The notes under the pieces are model-generated. The model did not search any database. It was not told the origin of the DNA and was given only the letters and a program-made list of their open reading frames with translations. A DNA stretch of 64,000 bases, taken from positions 108,962,176 to 109,026,175 of the forward strand of contig CM060897.1 in assembly GCA_030762935.1 (NCBI GenBank), given 5' to 3'. Position 1 is the stretch's first letter; the number at the start of each line of letters is the position of its first letter. Below are positions 21,936 through 34,219 of the stretch, in pieces. This DNA comes from Hymenopus coronatus. Taxonomy: Eukaryota; Arthropoda; Insecta; Mantodea; Hymenopodidae. Position numbers and translations under genes: made by a program.

Positions 21936-22575
21936 ATCTGATGTGCTCCTTTCACATGACTTTCTCGACATCTCTATAACAAATTTTTATAAGCTTATTC
22001 TTTTATATACTTTATGCTAATAGAGATAGCAGAAACTGATTGATTACTTAGTTCCTTGTAAGTAGTAGGGATATAAGGGAATAACTAAGCTAAACCTACA
22101 GTCAAATGTTTTAAAAGGTGGTTGCTATGGATTTGAAATCGGTTTTCTTGCGTGGTCAGCAATTGACAAGATCCCTTATGAGAAAAGCTAAGTATTTAAG
22201 AACTGGAACCAATAACAAGGAATATCTCCAAAATGGCCAACTCCACGAAAAAAAAAATGTTGTGAGTTTTAAGTTGATCTCATTTGTGTAATAATTTTTG
22301 TCTATCTCTTACGGTTTACAGTTATGCAAAATTAACAAAAATTCAACCAAAGTAAAGAGGTCTCCAGAGACTATTCCCAGAAGATTCAAACTATAAATTT
22401 TATTTGCCAGTCAATATCTTAAATATAGCACTTTTAATCAAAATCGTTAGAGCTATTTTTGACAAAATCAAAATTTTCGAAATATTTTCCATATTAAGGG
22501 TAGCTGGGAGTGGGGGATTTTCTTGAAAATTCACGTGTCGCATTCATGGAAAATACTGAACTTAAATATAAAGAT
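21936..22575 (+). repeat. WR1 repeat, 5' two thirds
   Basis: Forward: TCTGATGTGCTCCTTTCACA border, ACTTTCTCGACATCTCTATA, CTAAGCTAAACCTACAGTCA, AACCAATAACAAGGAATATC, CTTTTAATCAAAATCG, ending at AAATACTGAACTTAAATA. It is flanked by reverse copies on both sides. Confidence 0.8.
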
Positions 22576-22582
22576 ACTTAAA

Positions 22583-23250
22583 GGACATTTTTACTTTCTC
22601 TAGCCCCATATGTACAATGTACATAGGGATAGAGAAGGTATTGTAATGCACCCAAAATTCGATACCGAGATTTCACCGGAAATATATGTTTTGGGGTCCC
22701 CTGAGTCCAAACATTTTTTTTAAAAAAAGGTTCGTGTGTGTGTCTGTCTGTGTGTGTGGCTGTGGACAGCATAGCCCCAAAACAAAAAGTCCGTGAAATA
22801 CCAAACTTGATATTTAGGTTTAGTATCTTCCAAAGATGCGACACGAAGATTTTCAAAAAATTCCCCACCACAAACTACCCTTTACCTGGAAAAATTTTGA
22901 AAATTTTGATTTTCTTAAAGATGGCTCTAACGATTCTGGTTATTTATGTCCGAAATAAAATGTATATCTCGAATTTTTTGGGAATAGCCATGAAGAACTC
23001 TTTATTCTGGATGAATTTGGCTGAATTTTGCTTAACTCCTAAACCGCAAGAGATAGAAAAAACTTACTACACAAAAAATACCTCATGGCAAAACACACAA
23101 TTTTTGTCCTTTACGTTTTTGTTGTGGAGGTAACCGTTTTTGAGATATTCCTGTTATTGCTTTCAATTGTGAAGTACTTAAACTTTTCTCCCACAGGAAG
23201 TGTCTGTTTTTCTTTTGTTCTATTCCTGGCCAAGCAAGGAAGTGATTTGC
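22583..23250 (-). repeat. WR1 repeat, 3' two thirds
   Basis: Reverse: CATTTTTACTTTCTCTAGCC border, TATGTACAATGTACATAGGG palindrome, a GTGTGTGTCTGTCTGTGTG tract, CCTTTACCTGGAAAAATTTT. It ends at CTATTCCTGGCCAAGCAAGG, where the next reverse copy begins internally. Confidence 0.8.
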
Positions 23251-24046
23251 ATTGATTTTGATACAGAGATTTCACCGGAAATACATGTTTTGGTTCCCCC
23301 TGAAACAAAAAAAAAGCATTTTTAGGAAAAGGTCCGTGTGTGTGTGTGTGCGTGTGTGTGTGTGTGTGTCTGTAGACAGCATAGCTCAAAAACGAAAAGA
23401 CCGTTAAATACCAAACTTGTTATTTAAACTTGGTATCTCCCAAGGATGCGACATGAAGATTTTCAAGGAAATCCCCCACCCCAACTACCTTTACATGGAA
23501 CTTTTGTTGAAAATTTTGATTTTCTATAAAATGGCTCTTACGATTTTGATTAAAATATCGTATTATAAATATATTTACCTCACAAATAAAATGTATATCT
23601 TGAATTTTCTGGGAATAGCCTCTGAAGACGTCTTTATTCTGGATGCTAAACCGTAACAGATGGACAAAAACTTAACACAAAAAATGTGGAGCACGTTAAA
23701 ACACACAATTTATGTTATATACATTTTTTTCGTGGAGTTGATTGTTTTTGGCATACCTATTCCTTGTTTTTGGTTTCAACTTTGAAAAACTTATACTTTT
23801 CTCATACAGGAATTTGCCAACTCGTGTCCATACAAACAAATGACTTCAATCACATGGCAAACAGCTTTTCGCTTTCACTTTAACCTATGGTACACCCTTG
23901 CTTCGCTTCTACTTGCAATAAAGCAAGAAATAAGACTATTTCTGCTAATTTTTCTCGATTAGCATGAAATAAATAAAAGAATAAACTTATTAACAATAAT
24001 TTGTTACAGAGACATAGGGTAAGTCATGTGAATGGAACACATCCAC
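23251..24046 (-). repeat. WR1 repeat lacking its outer 3' end
   Basis: Reverse: starts inside at GATTTTGATACAGAGATTTC, carries a (GT)n tract at about 23335-23370, and runs to AAGTCATGTGAATGGAACAC at 24046. The palindromic end is missing at the junction with the preceding copy. Confidence 0.8.
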
Positions 24047-24179
24047 TTTTTTCATGCTGGTCATGCAAGGAACGGAAATTTTAAGTAGAACTTAATAACT
24101 AGCTATAAAACAGTTGACTAATGCTTTCGCTAGTGTTTTCCCTTATTTTCCTTATATCTACAATGAAAAAAAAATCTTG

Positions 24180-24470
24180 GCTTGCCAAGTGGGATACCAG
24201 GGTTCGATTTCCAGTGACGGCGTGGGAACTTTTCTCCCGCTGGGAGATCTGGACCGGGGTACCTGGGGGGGGGCAATTGTGGGGCTACTTGATGGAGAAG
24301 TGGTGGCTTCAAATCGTGAAGACCGCATTAACTGGCCGGGGGGATCGAAGCGCTGGTCACGTCTTGCCCCCCAATACTGCACCCCATCCATGACGTCTGT
24401 AATGGACCGAGATGGGGGACGCAGCGACCGGGCGTTAGATCAAGGCTCTTAGTGACTGTGTCAAGGAGTC
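24180..24470 (+). mobile_element. tRNA-derived SINE, type 4
   Basis: Head fragment with GCCAAGTGGGATACCAGGG and a B box GGTTCGATTTCC. The body contains CTCCCGCTGGGAGATCTGG, CTACTTGATGGAGAAGTGG and CCCCATCCATGACGTCTGTA. It is clearly the same family as 29211-29572. The A box half is truncated. It interrupts the end region of a WR1 copy. Confidence 0.75.
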
Positions 24471-24474
24471 ATAT

Positions 24475-24565
24475 TGAGAAAAAACATAAGAATGAAACTT
24501 TTTAACAATAATTTGTTACAGAGATGTAGAGAAAATCATGTAAATGACATACATCCGAGTTTTAA
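24475..24565 (-). repeat. WR1 5'-end fragment
   Basis: Reverse end piece: ACAATAATTTGTTACAGAGA, TGTAGAGAAAATCATGTAAA, TGACATACATCCGAG border. Confidence 0.7.
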
Positions 24566-24881
24566 GTATTTATTTTAAGTTCATGGGATATTTATAAAGA
24601 CTGGTAACATGTCGAATATTGTTAAGAAGGAGAAATTTAAAGAACCAGATTACTCAGTTAATAGCTCGCATTCAGAAAGTATCGCGTTCAAATCCAATGC
24701 ACCAACTAATATTGTTCGTGTTTTATCGTTGTTTTCCTCAAATGTCAGATAAATACGGATAGGATGTTTCAGCATGGTAATTCAACTTCTCACAAAGAAT
24801 AACACAAATAGAAAGAACTCGAACAGTACGGAAAGATGAAAATGCAACTAAGACCATTTAGCAGTAAGGTGCTCAAATAAA
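24566..24881. other. Unassigned sequence
   Basis: No gene or repeat was recognised. Confidence 0.4.
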
Positions 24882-25385
24882 ATATCTGTTGTGTTCCATT
24901 CACATGACTTTCTTTACAAACTATTTAACAAAAGTTTGTTCCTTTATCTAGATCGTGGTCATATAAAAATTAAGTAATGGCTATGTTTCTTCCTTGCGTA
25001 GAAGAGAAATAAGGTAAAGTGCTAAGGCTAAAGCGACAGTAAAATCTTTTAAAAAGCCCGTCTCTATGTGAAAAATATGAAGTAGGAGTAAAACAAAACA
25101 GAGAGAAAACGAAAATGACCTCCCGTTTGAGAAAATTAGCTTAAAAGTGAAACCAAAATTAATATATCACGAGAAACATTTGCATTTTATAAATTATGCG
25201 CCTAAACGAGATCCACATTTTTCTCTATCTCTTACGGTTTAATATCTCTAATTTCGTAAAATTAATCTGCAATGAAGAGATTTTCAGAGGCTATTCCCAG
25301 AAAATTCAAGATACACATTTTATTTTTCATATACATATCTTTAATGTGTGGTATTTTAATCGAAACGGTCCTCAGCCATTTTTGA
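24882..25385 (+). repeat. WR1 repeat, 5' half
   Basis: Forward: ATCTGTTGTGTTCCATTCAC border, ATGACTTTCTTTACAAACTA, GTGCTAAGGCTAAAGCGACA, CTATTCCCAGAAAATTCAAG, GGTATTTTAATCGAAACGG. Confidence 0.75.
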
Positions 25386-25559
25386 ATATCTTTATTATTT
25401 ATAAGTTTTGTAATATTAATTTCTTCTTTAGTAATTTTGTTATAATTATTGTAGTTAATATTCAACCAATATTATTAATTGATGAAAAGGATAGAATTTT
25501 CCGAATGGAAATTTGATTAAATCCTCCAATTGCTCCGATAAATGCAGAAAGGATAATTA

Positions 25560-26085
25560 TAACATATTCTTTTTTATCAAAAATAGCTCTAGCAATTTTG
25601 ATTAAAATACCACATATTAAAGCCATTTCCGTCACAAATAAAAAGTAATATTGAATTTTCTGGAAATAGCTTCTAAAGACCTGCTTATTCTGGATGAATT
25701 TTGCTGAATTTTACATAATTAATAAACCGCAAGAAATAGATAAAAAGTTGTTACACAAAAATGTAGATCTCGTTAAAACACACAATTTATGTTATTTTTT
25801 TCGTGGTGTTGACCATTTTCGAAATATTCCTTGTCATTAGTTTAAGTTTTAAAGTACTTAAACATTTCTCATGCTGGAACTTATCAACTTCTGGTCACGC
25901 AAAAAACTGATTTAAATCCCATAGCAACCACATTTTAAAACATTTTACTGTCGGTATAGCCTAGGGTCTTCACTTATTTCCCTTCTACTCAGAAGGAATT
26001 AAGTAATAAAACCGTTTTTGCTAATGTTTATCTCGATTAGCATGAAGAATAAACTTATTAACAATAATTTATGACAAAGATGAAG
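25560..26085 (-). repeat. WR1 repeat, 5' half
   Basis: Reverse: TTTTTATCAAAAATAGCTCT, AATAAACCGCAAGAAATAGA, CGTGGTGTTGACCATTTTCG, GAATTAAGTAATAAAACCGT, fading out at AAAGATGAAGAACACAG. Confidence 0.75.
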
Positions 26086-26099
26086 AACACAGCAGTTAT

Positions 26100-26213
26100 T
26101 TATACATAGAATCCTAACATTTTAGGTGGAGTACAATACCTCTACCTAATATGTACATTGTACATACATACATGTATGTACATTGTACATACATACTAGA
26201 AAAAGTAAAAATG
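26100..26213 (+). repeat. WR1 3' end with expanded palindrome
   Basis: Forward end: TTTTAGGTGGAGTACAATAC, then TGTACATTGTACATACATAC twice around ATGT, then AGAAAAAGTAAAAATG. The usual single palindrome is doubled here. Confidence 0.75.
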
Positions 26214-27755
26214 AGGAAACACAGTTAGTATTGCCTTACAAACGTTTATTCAAATAATCTATTGGGATTCCGTATGGCTTATTAACACACCTTAAACAGG
26301 AAAAGCAAACAGACTCTGCATTAATACAGATAGTAATATAATTATACTTTATTCCTTACAGCAGAGGTGCCCAAAGTAGGACTCGCATAATTATGGCATA
26401 AATTGTGTGTTTTACATTGTGCGATTTCATCTCATAACTGCTGGTTATCACCAGGTCTTTCCTCCCTGCGCGCGACGAAACTGCTCACATTCACAGAAAC
26501 TCAATAGCTAGAAAATGCCCTATCCTTATGCATTATGGTTGGTGAAGAACGTTTTTGCCAAACCACCATATTTAGACACTGCATTTTTGAGATGAGTACG
26601 CCTTGTGTGGGTTAAATGTGCACCCAAATATATGATTTTGAGGTATTAAACGTTCAATTCAACGTTTTAGATTGTAAGTTTTAAACCAGTATAATGATCA
26701 ATACGTGTGTGGGGTTTGGTTGTAGTTTCTCGAATAGCAGAAGCATAATATGGAAAAGGTAAATGTGTTTGAATGCATAGGTTAGTGTACTCATTTAAGT
26801 GATTTTTTGATGGTATACTTACAATAGTGAAATATGTTATACATTATCAACAGATCAATTCTGTATTGTTTGTTAGATTTTAGATTTGCAACTCGGAAAA
26901 ACCTTGAGAAGCAGACAAAATTGACAACCTACTCCGGTTTATAAGAAACCTCTTGCTAATCCTCCAATATAACAGCTATTGCTAGAAATAATTAGTATCA
27001 AATTATGTATTATGATACCAGAAGCGTGAGAATAGGGGGCGTGTTCCTCGGACTCGGGATGCAATACATGTGGTCCACAGTGGAAGTCATTATAATCTAT
27101 TGAATAATCTCTCAAACTTGTCACCCTTTTGGTGTGCACTTAAAAATTATTTCAAGGCTTTCCGAAATATATATAGTAGTACATGCATCGTATATATGAC
27201 TGCCTTATACATATATTGAGGATCATTTATTTAGTGCACTGAATAGAGGAATTAGAGTAGTCTAACTTTATAAGTTCATGTAGTGGAATTAATGGCTAAA
27301 GGCATAAAGGACAAACAACAAGCTTTGGTCAAAGTCTGGTATTTTGCCCTCTTTCAGTTTTAGACCAAGAAATTAAAACAAAATTAAGTTATGACCTTGC
27401 CGCGGTGTTTACAGCAATAATACCAATTTATCAATAATAACTTTTGACAGGCCGAAAAATGTGATTGTATTAAATATTCCTTCAACTAGAGATCTCTCCC
27501 CTTCCATTGAAAAACAATTCAAGCTTGGAAAAACAATTAATTTGACAGATGTTGCATATGATGTATATAGTAGCGTGTAAAATCACAAGATGGCGCCTAG
27601 ACACAAAACCTGCTTCAGCAAAACGCGCTGTGATAGCTACAGCAGGTAACTCAACTGCCCAGTGTTTGATGTGTTCCGCTATACCTTCATGCATTAAGAG
27701 CTGCAGAACGCAACGGGGATAATTCATGATAAAATCTATTAGTGGAGAACTCTCA
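26214..27755. other. Unassigned intergenic sequence
   Basis: Mostly AT-rich and possibly low-copy DNA. Open frames of 66 and 81 codons on the minus strand (26939-27139, 27482-27727) have no recognisable domain. No RNA gene was seen. Confidence 0.4.
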
Positions 27756-27890
27756 ATAAACGGATCCCCTTACCATCTCCGCTGATAAGCAAGAAGAGAA
27801 AACACGCTCAGTCAATCGGTTTTCCCACTTACCGGTTTTAACCTGAAATAACCCCTTTGAGTTTTGCAACTCTTTTAATACACGAAAAGA
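27756..27890 (+). repeat. Dispersed repeat shared with 59145-59300
   Basis: CGGTTTTAACCTGAAATAAC and GTTTTGCAACTCTTTTAA, preceded by GCTGATAAGCAAGAAGAG and ACGCTCAGTCA. The block at 59145-59300 shows corresponding words in the same orientation, though not always in the same order. Its nature is unknown. Confidence 0.5.
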
Positions 27891-28117
27891 CACCTGGTAA
27901 TATTATTTTTAAAAATCTGAATGTAGAATTTACGGAGGATCAATTTGCAGATTTCAGTCTTTTAGAAAACCATCTCTCTGTGAACACATCCATTCTCCGC
28001 AGCCATCAGAAAAGCAAGAATAGATATTCAGGAAGAACTCGTTGAATTAGATGCTGAGATGATAATGATAAGCAATCTTTAATCTGTCTGTACTATACAC
28101 AGGATTGTGCGATAAAA

Positions 28118-28650
28118 GAATCTGATGTGTTCCATTCACATGAGTTTCTCCGTCCGTTCTGCTTGCAAACTGTTTTTACAAAAGGTTATTCTTTTATCTA
28201 CATCATATTAATCAAAATAAACATTAGAGGAGTTTGTTATTGCTTGCTTCCTTAAAAGTAGAAGAAGTAAAAGAAGTAAAACTAGATATGGAACGAAAGA
28301 TGACTTTCCTGCTATCATTATGTGATTGAAATTCTTAACGACTATATTTTTGTGTAGTAAGTTTTTGTCTGTATTTTACGATGTACCAGTTACACAAAGT
28401 CATCCAGAATGAAAAGGTCTTCAGAGGCTATTTCCAGAATATTAAAATTATACATTTCTTATGTAATGAAACTATAATTACATCGTATTTTAATCAAAAT
28501 TGATAGAGCCATTTTGAAAAAGTAAGCTTTCGATCTTCGTGGCCCATCCTTTTAAAGATGCTGAAGTTAAATACCAAGTTCGGTATTTCGTTTTTCATTT
28601 TTTAGTTATGCACACACACACACACACACACGGATCTTTTTCTCAAAGAT
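28118..28650 (+). repeat. WR1 repeat, internally deleted
   Basis: Forward: TCTGATGTGTTCCATTCACA border at about 28120, then ATGAGTTTCTCCGTCCG, CATTCCTTAAAAGTAGAAGA-like words, a jump to AATGAAAAGGTCTTCAGAGG, TTAAATACCAAGTTCGGTAT, and an (AC)n tract at about 28609-28630. Confidence 0.75.
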
Positions 28651-29210
28651 GCGCATAATATATTTTATTCCTAAAACGCTTCCCAGGTTTTGTTCGTCCA
28701 TTGTATTTTACACAAGAGCTGATATATAAATGCAAAGGGTAGAAACCTTTGCTCTGAACTTTCTTGTTCCAATTTTTCTATAGATTTGTTTCTTTTTCCA
28801 AAACAAGGGTTGGGCCAACGACCCGTTCCGAGGCTAATTATTAAATTCGTGTTGGTCACTCCATGTTCTGCGAGGCCTTTCTAGACATTTCCTTCCGCCC
28901 GGTTTATATTATAAAGCTTTCTTAGGGAATCTGCAAGGCGGCATTCTTATAAAATTCTTTTCATTTCTTTTTTTAATTACACACTTCGTTTCACTGCATT
29001 AATTTCCCCAAATTATGCACGAACATCTTGACTTCTGATTACACCCGGTATGTTTTTCCAATCAGTGACCTCAAAGTACATCTGTGACGTGTCTATCATA
29101 TTTCAACACTGGTTTGAAGACTATATGATTATATAATTGTTGTTCGACTTCCGCTGTAATGTTCTTACCAAAATAATTATTATATACTCATTTAATTTAT
29201 TGTATTTATC
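28651..29210. other. Unassigned sequence
   Basis: No recognised gene or repeat. The 62-codon minus frame at 28671-28859 has no known domain. Confidence 0.4.
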
Positions 29211-29572
29211 GTCTCCTTAGTGCGGTAGTAGCGCAGCTGCTTACCAAGCGGGAGACCTGGGTTCGATCCCCAATACCGGCGTGGGGATTTTTCCCCCGCT
29301 GGGAGACCTGGCCCGGGGTGCCCTCAGCCTCGTAAGTTCCCTGGGGGGGGCCAATTGAGGAGCTACTTGATGGAGAAGTAGCGGCTCCAGGTCATGAGGA
29401 CCGCATTAACCGGCCGGGAGGGACTCGAGGCGCTGACCACGTCTCACCCTCCAATACTGCACCCCATCCATGACGTCTGTAGTGGACCGAGATGGGGGAC
29501 GCAGCGGCCGGGTGGTAGGCCAAGGTTCCCCGTGAGCTGTCGTGCCAAGGAGTTAACTCCTTTGCCACATAG
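29211..29572 (+). mobile_element. tRNA-derived SINE, type 4, best copy
   Basis: The head GTAGTAGCGCAGCTGCTTAC (A box) is followed by the B box GGTTCGATCCC. The body has CCCCGCTGGGAGACCTGG, GGAGCTACTTGATGGAGAAG and ACCGAGATGGGGGACGCAGC. It is GC-rich and ends near CCAAGGAGTTAACTCC. The head resembles a tRNA-Gly-like ancestor. Open frames on both strands are artefacts of the SINE. Confidence 0.85.
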
Positions 29573-29805
29573 TTTAACATAGTCACAGATCTTTATAGGT
29601 CATATTCTGATTTTTCCAATAATTCTCCTTTTAATTCAAATTGTAAACAAAAAATTAAACATACAACATTTTATATACAGTGTTAGAATTAGGACTGGAA
29701 CACAAAATAGGATTTCTCACAACCATAGCCAAGTCAAAGATTCAGTTATACAGCAGCTGAGAGGAAATCTATTTAGCTTTATGCTATTCTATATAATCAG
29801 ATATG

Positions 29806-30140
29806 TGCGCTTACTTTCTCTGTCCCTTATCTAATATACAATAAATACTGAATTGGATAAAATTCCTACCTAGATTTCACTAGAAATTCAATTTAAAACT
29901 GCTCAAATTTATCAATAATTTCTCTCTCTATCTCTCTAACACATAAATTCATCCCTGCACAAACTCTTTGCAGCAAAGTTATATTTATATAATTTGGCTT
30001 AATATTTGGTAGGAATAACATATATTGAGATATTATAATGTTACATGTAATGCACATCTGGAAATTCTACTACAAAAACTTCCTTATTCTTATTAAAACC
30101 TTCGGTAACTAGAAGCGACAGAAAACAGACAAAAACTTGT
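29806..30140 (-). repeat. WR1 repeat, old diverged copy
   Basis: Reverse: GCGCTTACTTTCTCTGTCCC, CTAGATTTCACTAGAAATTC, and GACAGAAAACAGACAAAAAC near the inner end. It is clearly more diverged than the other copies and is abutted by a Tc1-like transposase. Confidence 0.6.
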
Positions 30141-30149
30141 TACAAAAAA

Positions 30150-31263
30150 TATCCAGCCCTAGTTAAAATAGAGACATTGTACTTAAAAGGGCGTATGATC
30201 ACGAACAGCGAAGTATGCTCTGCATCGTTCCTCCTGCTGGCTACAAGGTTGGTATGGCGTTTCAATCCTTCACCAGCGCACTTGGATAATTGTTGATATT
30301 TATGCTTCTCGCCAAAGCATCCCTTCTTGGATATTCGCCGAATATCCTCTTGTTCAAAGAGATCCTCCACCTGCGCTGTTCGAAGCGGTCGCACATTGTT
30401 ATCCATAAAAATGACACCAGGGCCGACCGCACCCCTGAAAATATGCGAATGGGGAAAGAGTACAGTATCACAGCAAAGCTGACCAGTAAGATTTGGAGGT
30501 TGGCACACCTATGCAACATATGCCTCCCCACACCATAACACTCGGATCATATTCAACGATGTTCCTGTACCCTCTCCCAGATGAGAGTACGCCGGGGATC
30601 GCTACTCATATTGAATCTGCTCTCATCCGAGATGAGCACGCGACAGCATTGTTCGTGGGTCCAATTCTGATCTTGGGACCTTCGCAGGCAATGTGCGGGC
30701 ATGGATGGAGACCACATCTATGCTGTCGCCGTGTCACTGTGTAGTGTGAGATTGCGTGTCTAACAGTCCTGTTAAATGCGATTGCCATTGCACCCGCTGT
30801 TTGATTTGGATCCCTTCTTGCCTTTGTTTATTATGTTAAACGTCCACTTTTACTACTAAAGCACCGCAGGCGATGATACATAGAACAATGGAGCACCGGT
30901 GGAATGTGATGACGTGGTAAACGGGAGAGGCCGGAGAAAACCCGCCCCAGCGCCGATACCCACAAATCCCACATGCAGTCACTTGGTATCGAACCCGGGC
31001 CGCCTAAATGAGAGGCGAGTGGTCTAATCACTCGGCCACAGCGCAGCCTCTTGGAGGATTCTTTTGCTGCTGTAGTTGACCATGGTTGATTACATTGTCT
31101 CCTTGGAACAGCAGTGTTTCTGGCTTGGAAGGCTCCCCAGGCAAGTTAGCAGTGCTATGAGCAATACCTAACTCCTGGGCAACACTTGTCACACTTCGTC
31201 CTTCTCCCAGTTTCCGACAATTCATCTTCGTGTGAAACCATCCAAATGTTTTCTTCGGGACAT
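30150..31263 (-). pseudogene. Tc1-like transposase, split by a SINE
   Basis: ATG at 31263 on the minus strand starts MSRRKHLDGFTR. After a frame slip comes the paired-like DNA-binding region (KLGEGRSVTSVAQELGIAHS), an interruption by a SINE (30824-31050), then the second helix-turn-helix part (AMAIAFNRTVRHAISHYTVT). The first catalytic block is ISDESRF (about plus 30635) and the second is VGPGVIFMDNN (about plus 30405). The third block, normally SPDLNPIEHVWD, is deleted, and the tail ends near 30150. The layout is that of Tc1-like DDE transposases of about 340 residues. The SINE, frameshifts and lost third acid make it inactive. Confidence 0.85.
30824..31050 (-). mobile_element. tRNA-derived SINE, type 1, inside the transposase
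   Basis: On the minus strand the head is CTGTGGCCGAGTGATTAGAC with the B box GGTTCGATACC. The body has TGCATGTGGGATTTGTGGGT and TTTTCTCCGGCCTCTCCCG, and the tail ends GTGGACGTTTAACATAATAA. It sits inside the Tc1-like frame between the two halves of the DNA-binding domain, so it inserted after that transposon. Confidence 0.85.
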
Positions 31264-31384
31264 GTTGTAAAGAAGAACACCATTACAATGCATAATAACA
31301 GCACGTTGATTGCCACACTTGTACTGCTTTTTCAACTGCCCCGTGTTGCGGGACTCTCGATACTCACGCCTTGTAACGTCCAGC

Positions 31385-31612
31385 TTTCTTTTCTTTTGAT
31401 GCTGTTTAATGCCCACTTTTACTACACATGACACTCATGACACATGGAATGAAATTGTAGCATCGGTGGAAACTGGGGGAAACCGGAGAACTCGAAGAAA
31501 AACCACCTCTGCGTCACTTTGTCCATCACAAATCCCACATGCGGGTACTTGGGATCCACATAGATGAAAGACAAGTGGTGTAGCCACTCGGCCATGCCGC
31601 CTCCTAGAAACA
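31385..31612 (-). mobile_element. tRNA-derived SINE, type 1
   Basis: The minus-strand head CATGGCCGAGTGGCTACACC has a decayed B box (GGATCCCAAGTACC). The body has GCATGTGGGATTTGTGATGG, and the end reads GTGGGCATTAAACAGCATC. It lies just upstream of the Tc1-like transposase start and is more diverged than the copy at 30824-31050. Confidence 0.75.
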
Positions 31613-33364
31613 GCATATTCAAACAAAAATATTACTTGTTATCAACATTAAATATTATAAACATATGTTACGTGTCGCGTTTATCAACTACAAAGCAAGT
31701 AATTTCGGAGGCCGTGCACAATTTCTATAGGTAAGTCCCCAACAATCACATCCCAACAATTGCAACTCCATACAATTATGTCAGATTATAATGCTGGCAA
31801 ATGCTGTCACTGTCGGACTTATTTGCAGAGCTTAACTCCCAGTATTGTTTCCTAACTCAGTTGCCTACTTTTCGATAGCTGCTTCTGATTATTTTCCACC
31901 ATAGTTATCAACAGGCATAAGCATTCTTGAGGAATTGACTTGAAATATCTACACTTAAACAATTAACATTTTAGAATTCAAACCAACCAAATAGGCAGGA
32001 AGGTAAAAACCAGTATGAATGAGTCTACAAACGCCAAATAGGGTGGTTTAGCTTTATTTCCTTCCGTCCTGACTTTAATGCTTGAAACCTCTTATGCCTG
32101 GTGCTCTATCACTCTACGATATGACTTGTAAGTAATGTTTAGCCATCATTTTCCTCATTACCAGGCCAACATATGAGGTTCCATCCTCTTTTCCTTCTTG
32201 ATATGAGGAATATATCCTCCTTCATTCCTTCTGGACTTGCGTGCCCAAAAAGTGGGATATTTCCCAAGATTCCGGAAGGTTTCCACACTCACATACACAC
32301 ACACACACACATGAATATAAATAGATGAGATCTTTCATCAGTGACACAGATACGAATTTTGGAGTTACTGCTGTTATCGAACGGGAATAACCACACCGAT
32401 ATTAAGAAAACAGTAGTGTAGTATGAAAATACAAGTTTTAGGTTGTATTTTGCCCTTCAGGAGTTCGGATATATTTTAAAGAAGCCATTCCGATGACTAG
32501 AAGTATGCCCGGAAAAAGGAGTGGGTGACGTTTGCAGACGGTGGTCCAAATTTTGTCAGTACCAAGATAAACAGCTCCGTTCTATAGTGGATCATATTTT
32601 ATTCCCATCAGCATGCATGTTCTTCAATTCTGTTTACCATCACATCTTCTGCTTCCACCTCTATTCTAATAAAATAATTTTTCATGTAATGTAATTCATT
32701 AACTCTTATACTTTTATGGAACTCAACCATTTTGGTGCTCTACAACTTTTCCTTCCTATTATTTAGATTCACACTTGACCCACACATAAAGAGACTCCGC
32801 CATTATTTTCAGGATATATTTTCCCGCTATTTTTCTTTAATGTATCGACTGTTAGGGGTACACGTGCAGATATTGCAATGTTCATTGAGGATAGAGTAAT
32901 TAACAACATTGCATCATTGCATTAGTATTTGCAGAGTAATAATATTAGTTATTAAAATTAGTATATTTTCAGGCGTGACATATACAAGCCATGCATGTTT
33001 CAATTTTCGTCCAAGAGCGCGGGGCGGGGGTGTTGTATAGTGTATAGCAGAATGGGCAAACCTCGCGATAGTAAGTGTCGAAATCACTTGCAGGAAACTA
33101 ACAACAAACTAAAGAATAAATCACAGCTCTTAGTGCCCAAATGTTCACTATTTTGGTTAAAATATTTGCATTCTGACAGAGAAAAAACGAGAAAATAATA
33201 TTAAATACGTTTAATTAAGGATTTAATGTTTTTTGTTCTTTTATGCAATGCCAATACATTAATTGCTTATGTTTACGTGTAAATGAATTCAAATACTTTT
33301 TAGAAGACTAAAAGGACCCAGAACCACCATCAGGGACTAAAATGCACAATTCAAACTAATTTTA
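31613..33364. other. Unassigned intergenic sequence
   Basis: Mixed composition. It contains a short (AC)n at about 32291-32312 and an isolated 67-codon frame at 32995-33198 without a known domain. No mobile element was recognised. Confidence 0.4.
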
Positions 33365-34215
33365 AAAAATCTGATGTGTTCCATTCACACAACTTTATCT
33401 ACATCTGTGTAATAAATGCTCGTTAAAAAGTTTATGCTTCTATACTTCATTCTAATCTAGATAAACATTAACAGAAATGGTCTTACTACTTGCTTCCTTG
33501 TAAGCAGAAGGGAAACAAGGGAATACACTAGGTCAAAACAATAGTCAAATCTTTTAAATGCTGTTGCCATGTGGATGAAACCGGTTTCTTTGCATTGCAG
33601 GAAGTTGACACATTCCCGTATGTGACAGTTTAAGTATTTTGAAACTGAAGCCGGTTTCAAGGAATATCTAAAAACTGGTCAAGTTCACGAAAAAAAATGT
33701 ATATGACATAAATTGTGTGATTTTGGTATAGTAACTTTTTATCTATAGCTTCGATTTACTAATTTTGCAAAATTCAGAAAGAGTAAGCCAGAATAAAAAG
33801 GTCTTTAGAGGCTATTCCCAGAAAATTCAAGATATTAGACATTTTATTTGTCGAGTAAATGTCTTTAACGGCATTTTATTCAAAATCGTTAGTAATTTTT
33901 GAGAAAACACATTTTCGAAAAATGTTCCTTGAAAGGGTATTTTGGGGTTGGGGGATTTTCACAAAGTCTTCGTGTCGTATCCTTGGAACATACTAAACCT
34001 ATACAATAATATCAAATTTGATATTTTACCGACTTTTCGTTTTTGGGTTATCGTGTTGACAGACACACGAACACACACACACACACACACACACACACCG
34101 CCTGCGGTTCCATAAGTAGTTAAAGCGGGCGTTAAGCACTACCAAAAACACACATACTTTTGTCAAAGAATTCCTTTTTGGATACAGGAGACTCTAAAAC
34201 ATATTTCCCGTGAAA
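33365..34215 (+). repeat. WR1 repeat, nearly full length
   Basis: Forward: AAATCTGATGTGTTCCATTC border, ACATTAACAGAAATGGTCTT, TAAGCAGAAGGGAAACAAGG, GGTCTTTAGAGGCTATTCCC, the (AC)n tract at about 34068-34098, then ATATTTCCCGTGAAATCTCA. The palindromic end is missing because LINE sequence follows directly. Confidence 0.85.
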
Positions 34216-34219
34216 TCTC

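Noticed and set aside
28671..28859. 62-codon minus frame with Arg/Asn-rich sequence
   Set aside because: No domain, and no counterpart elsewhere in the window.
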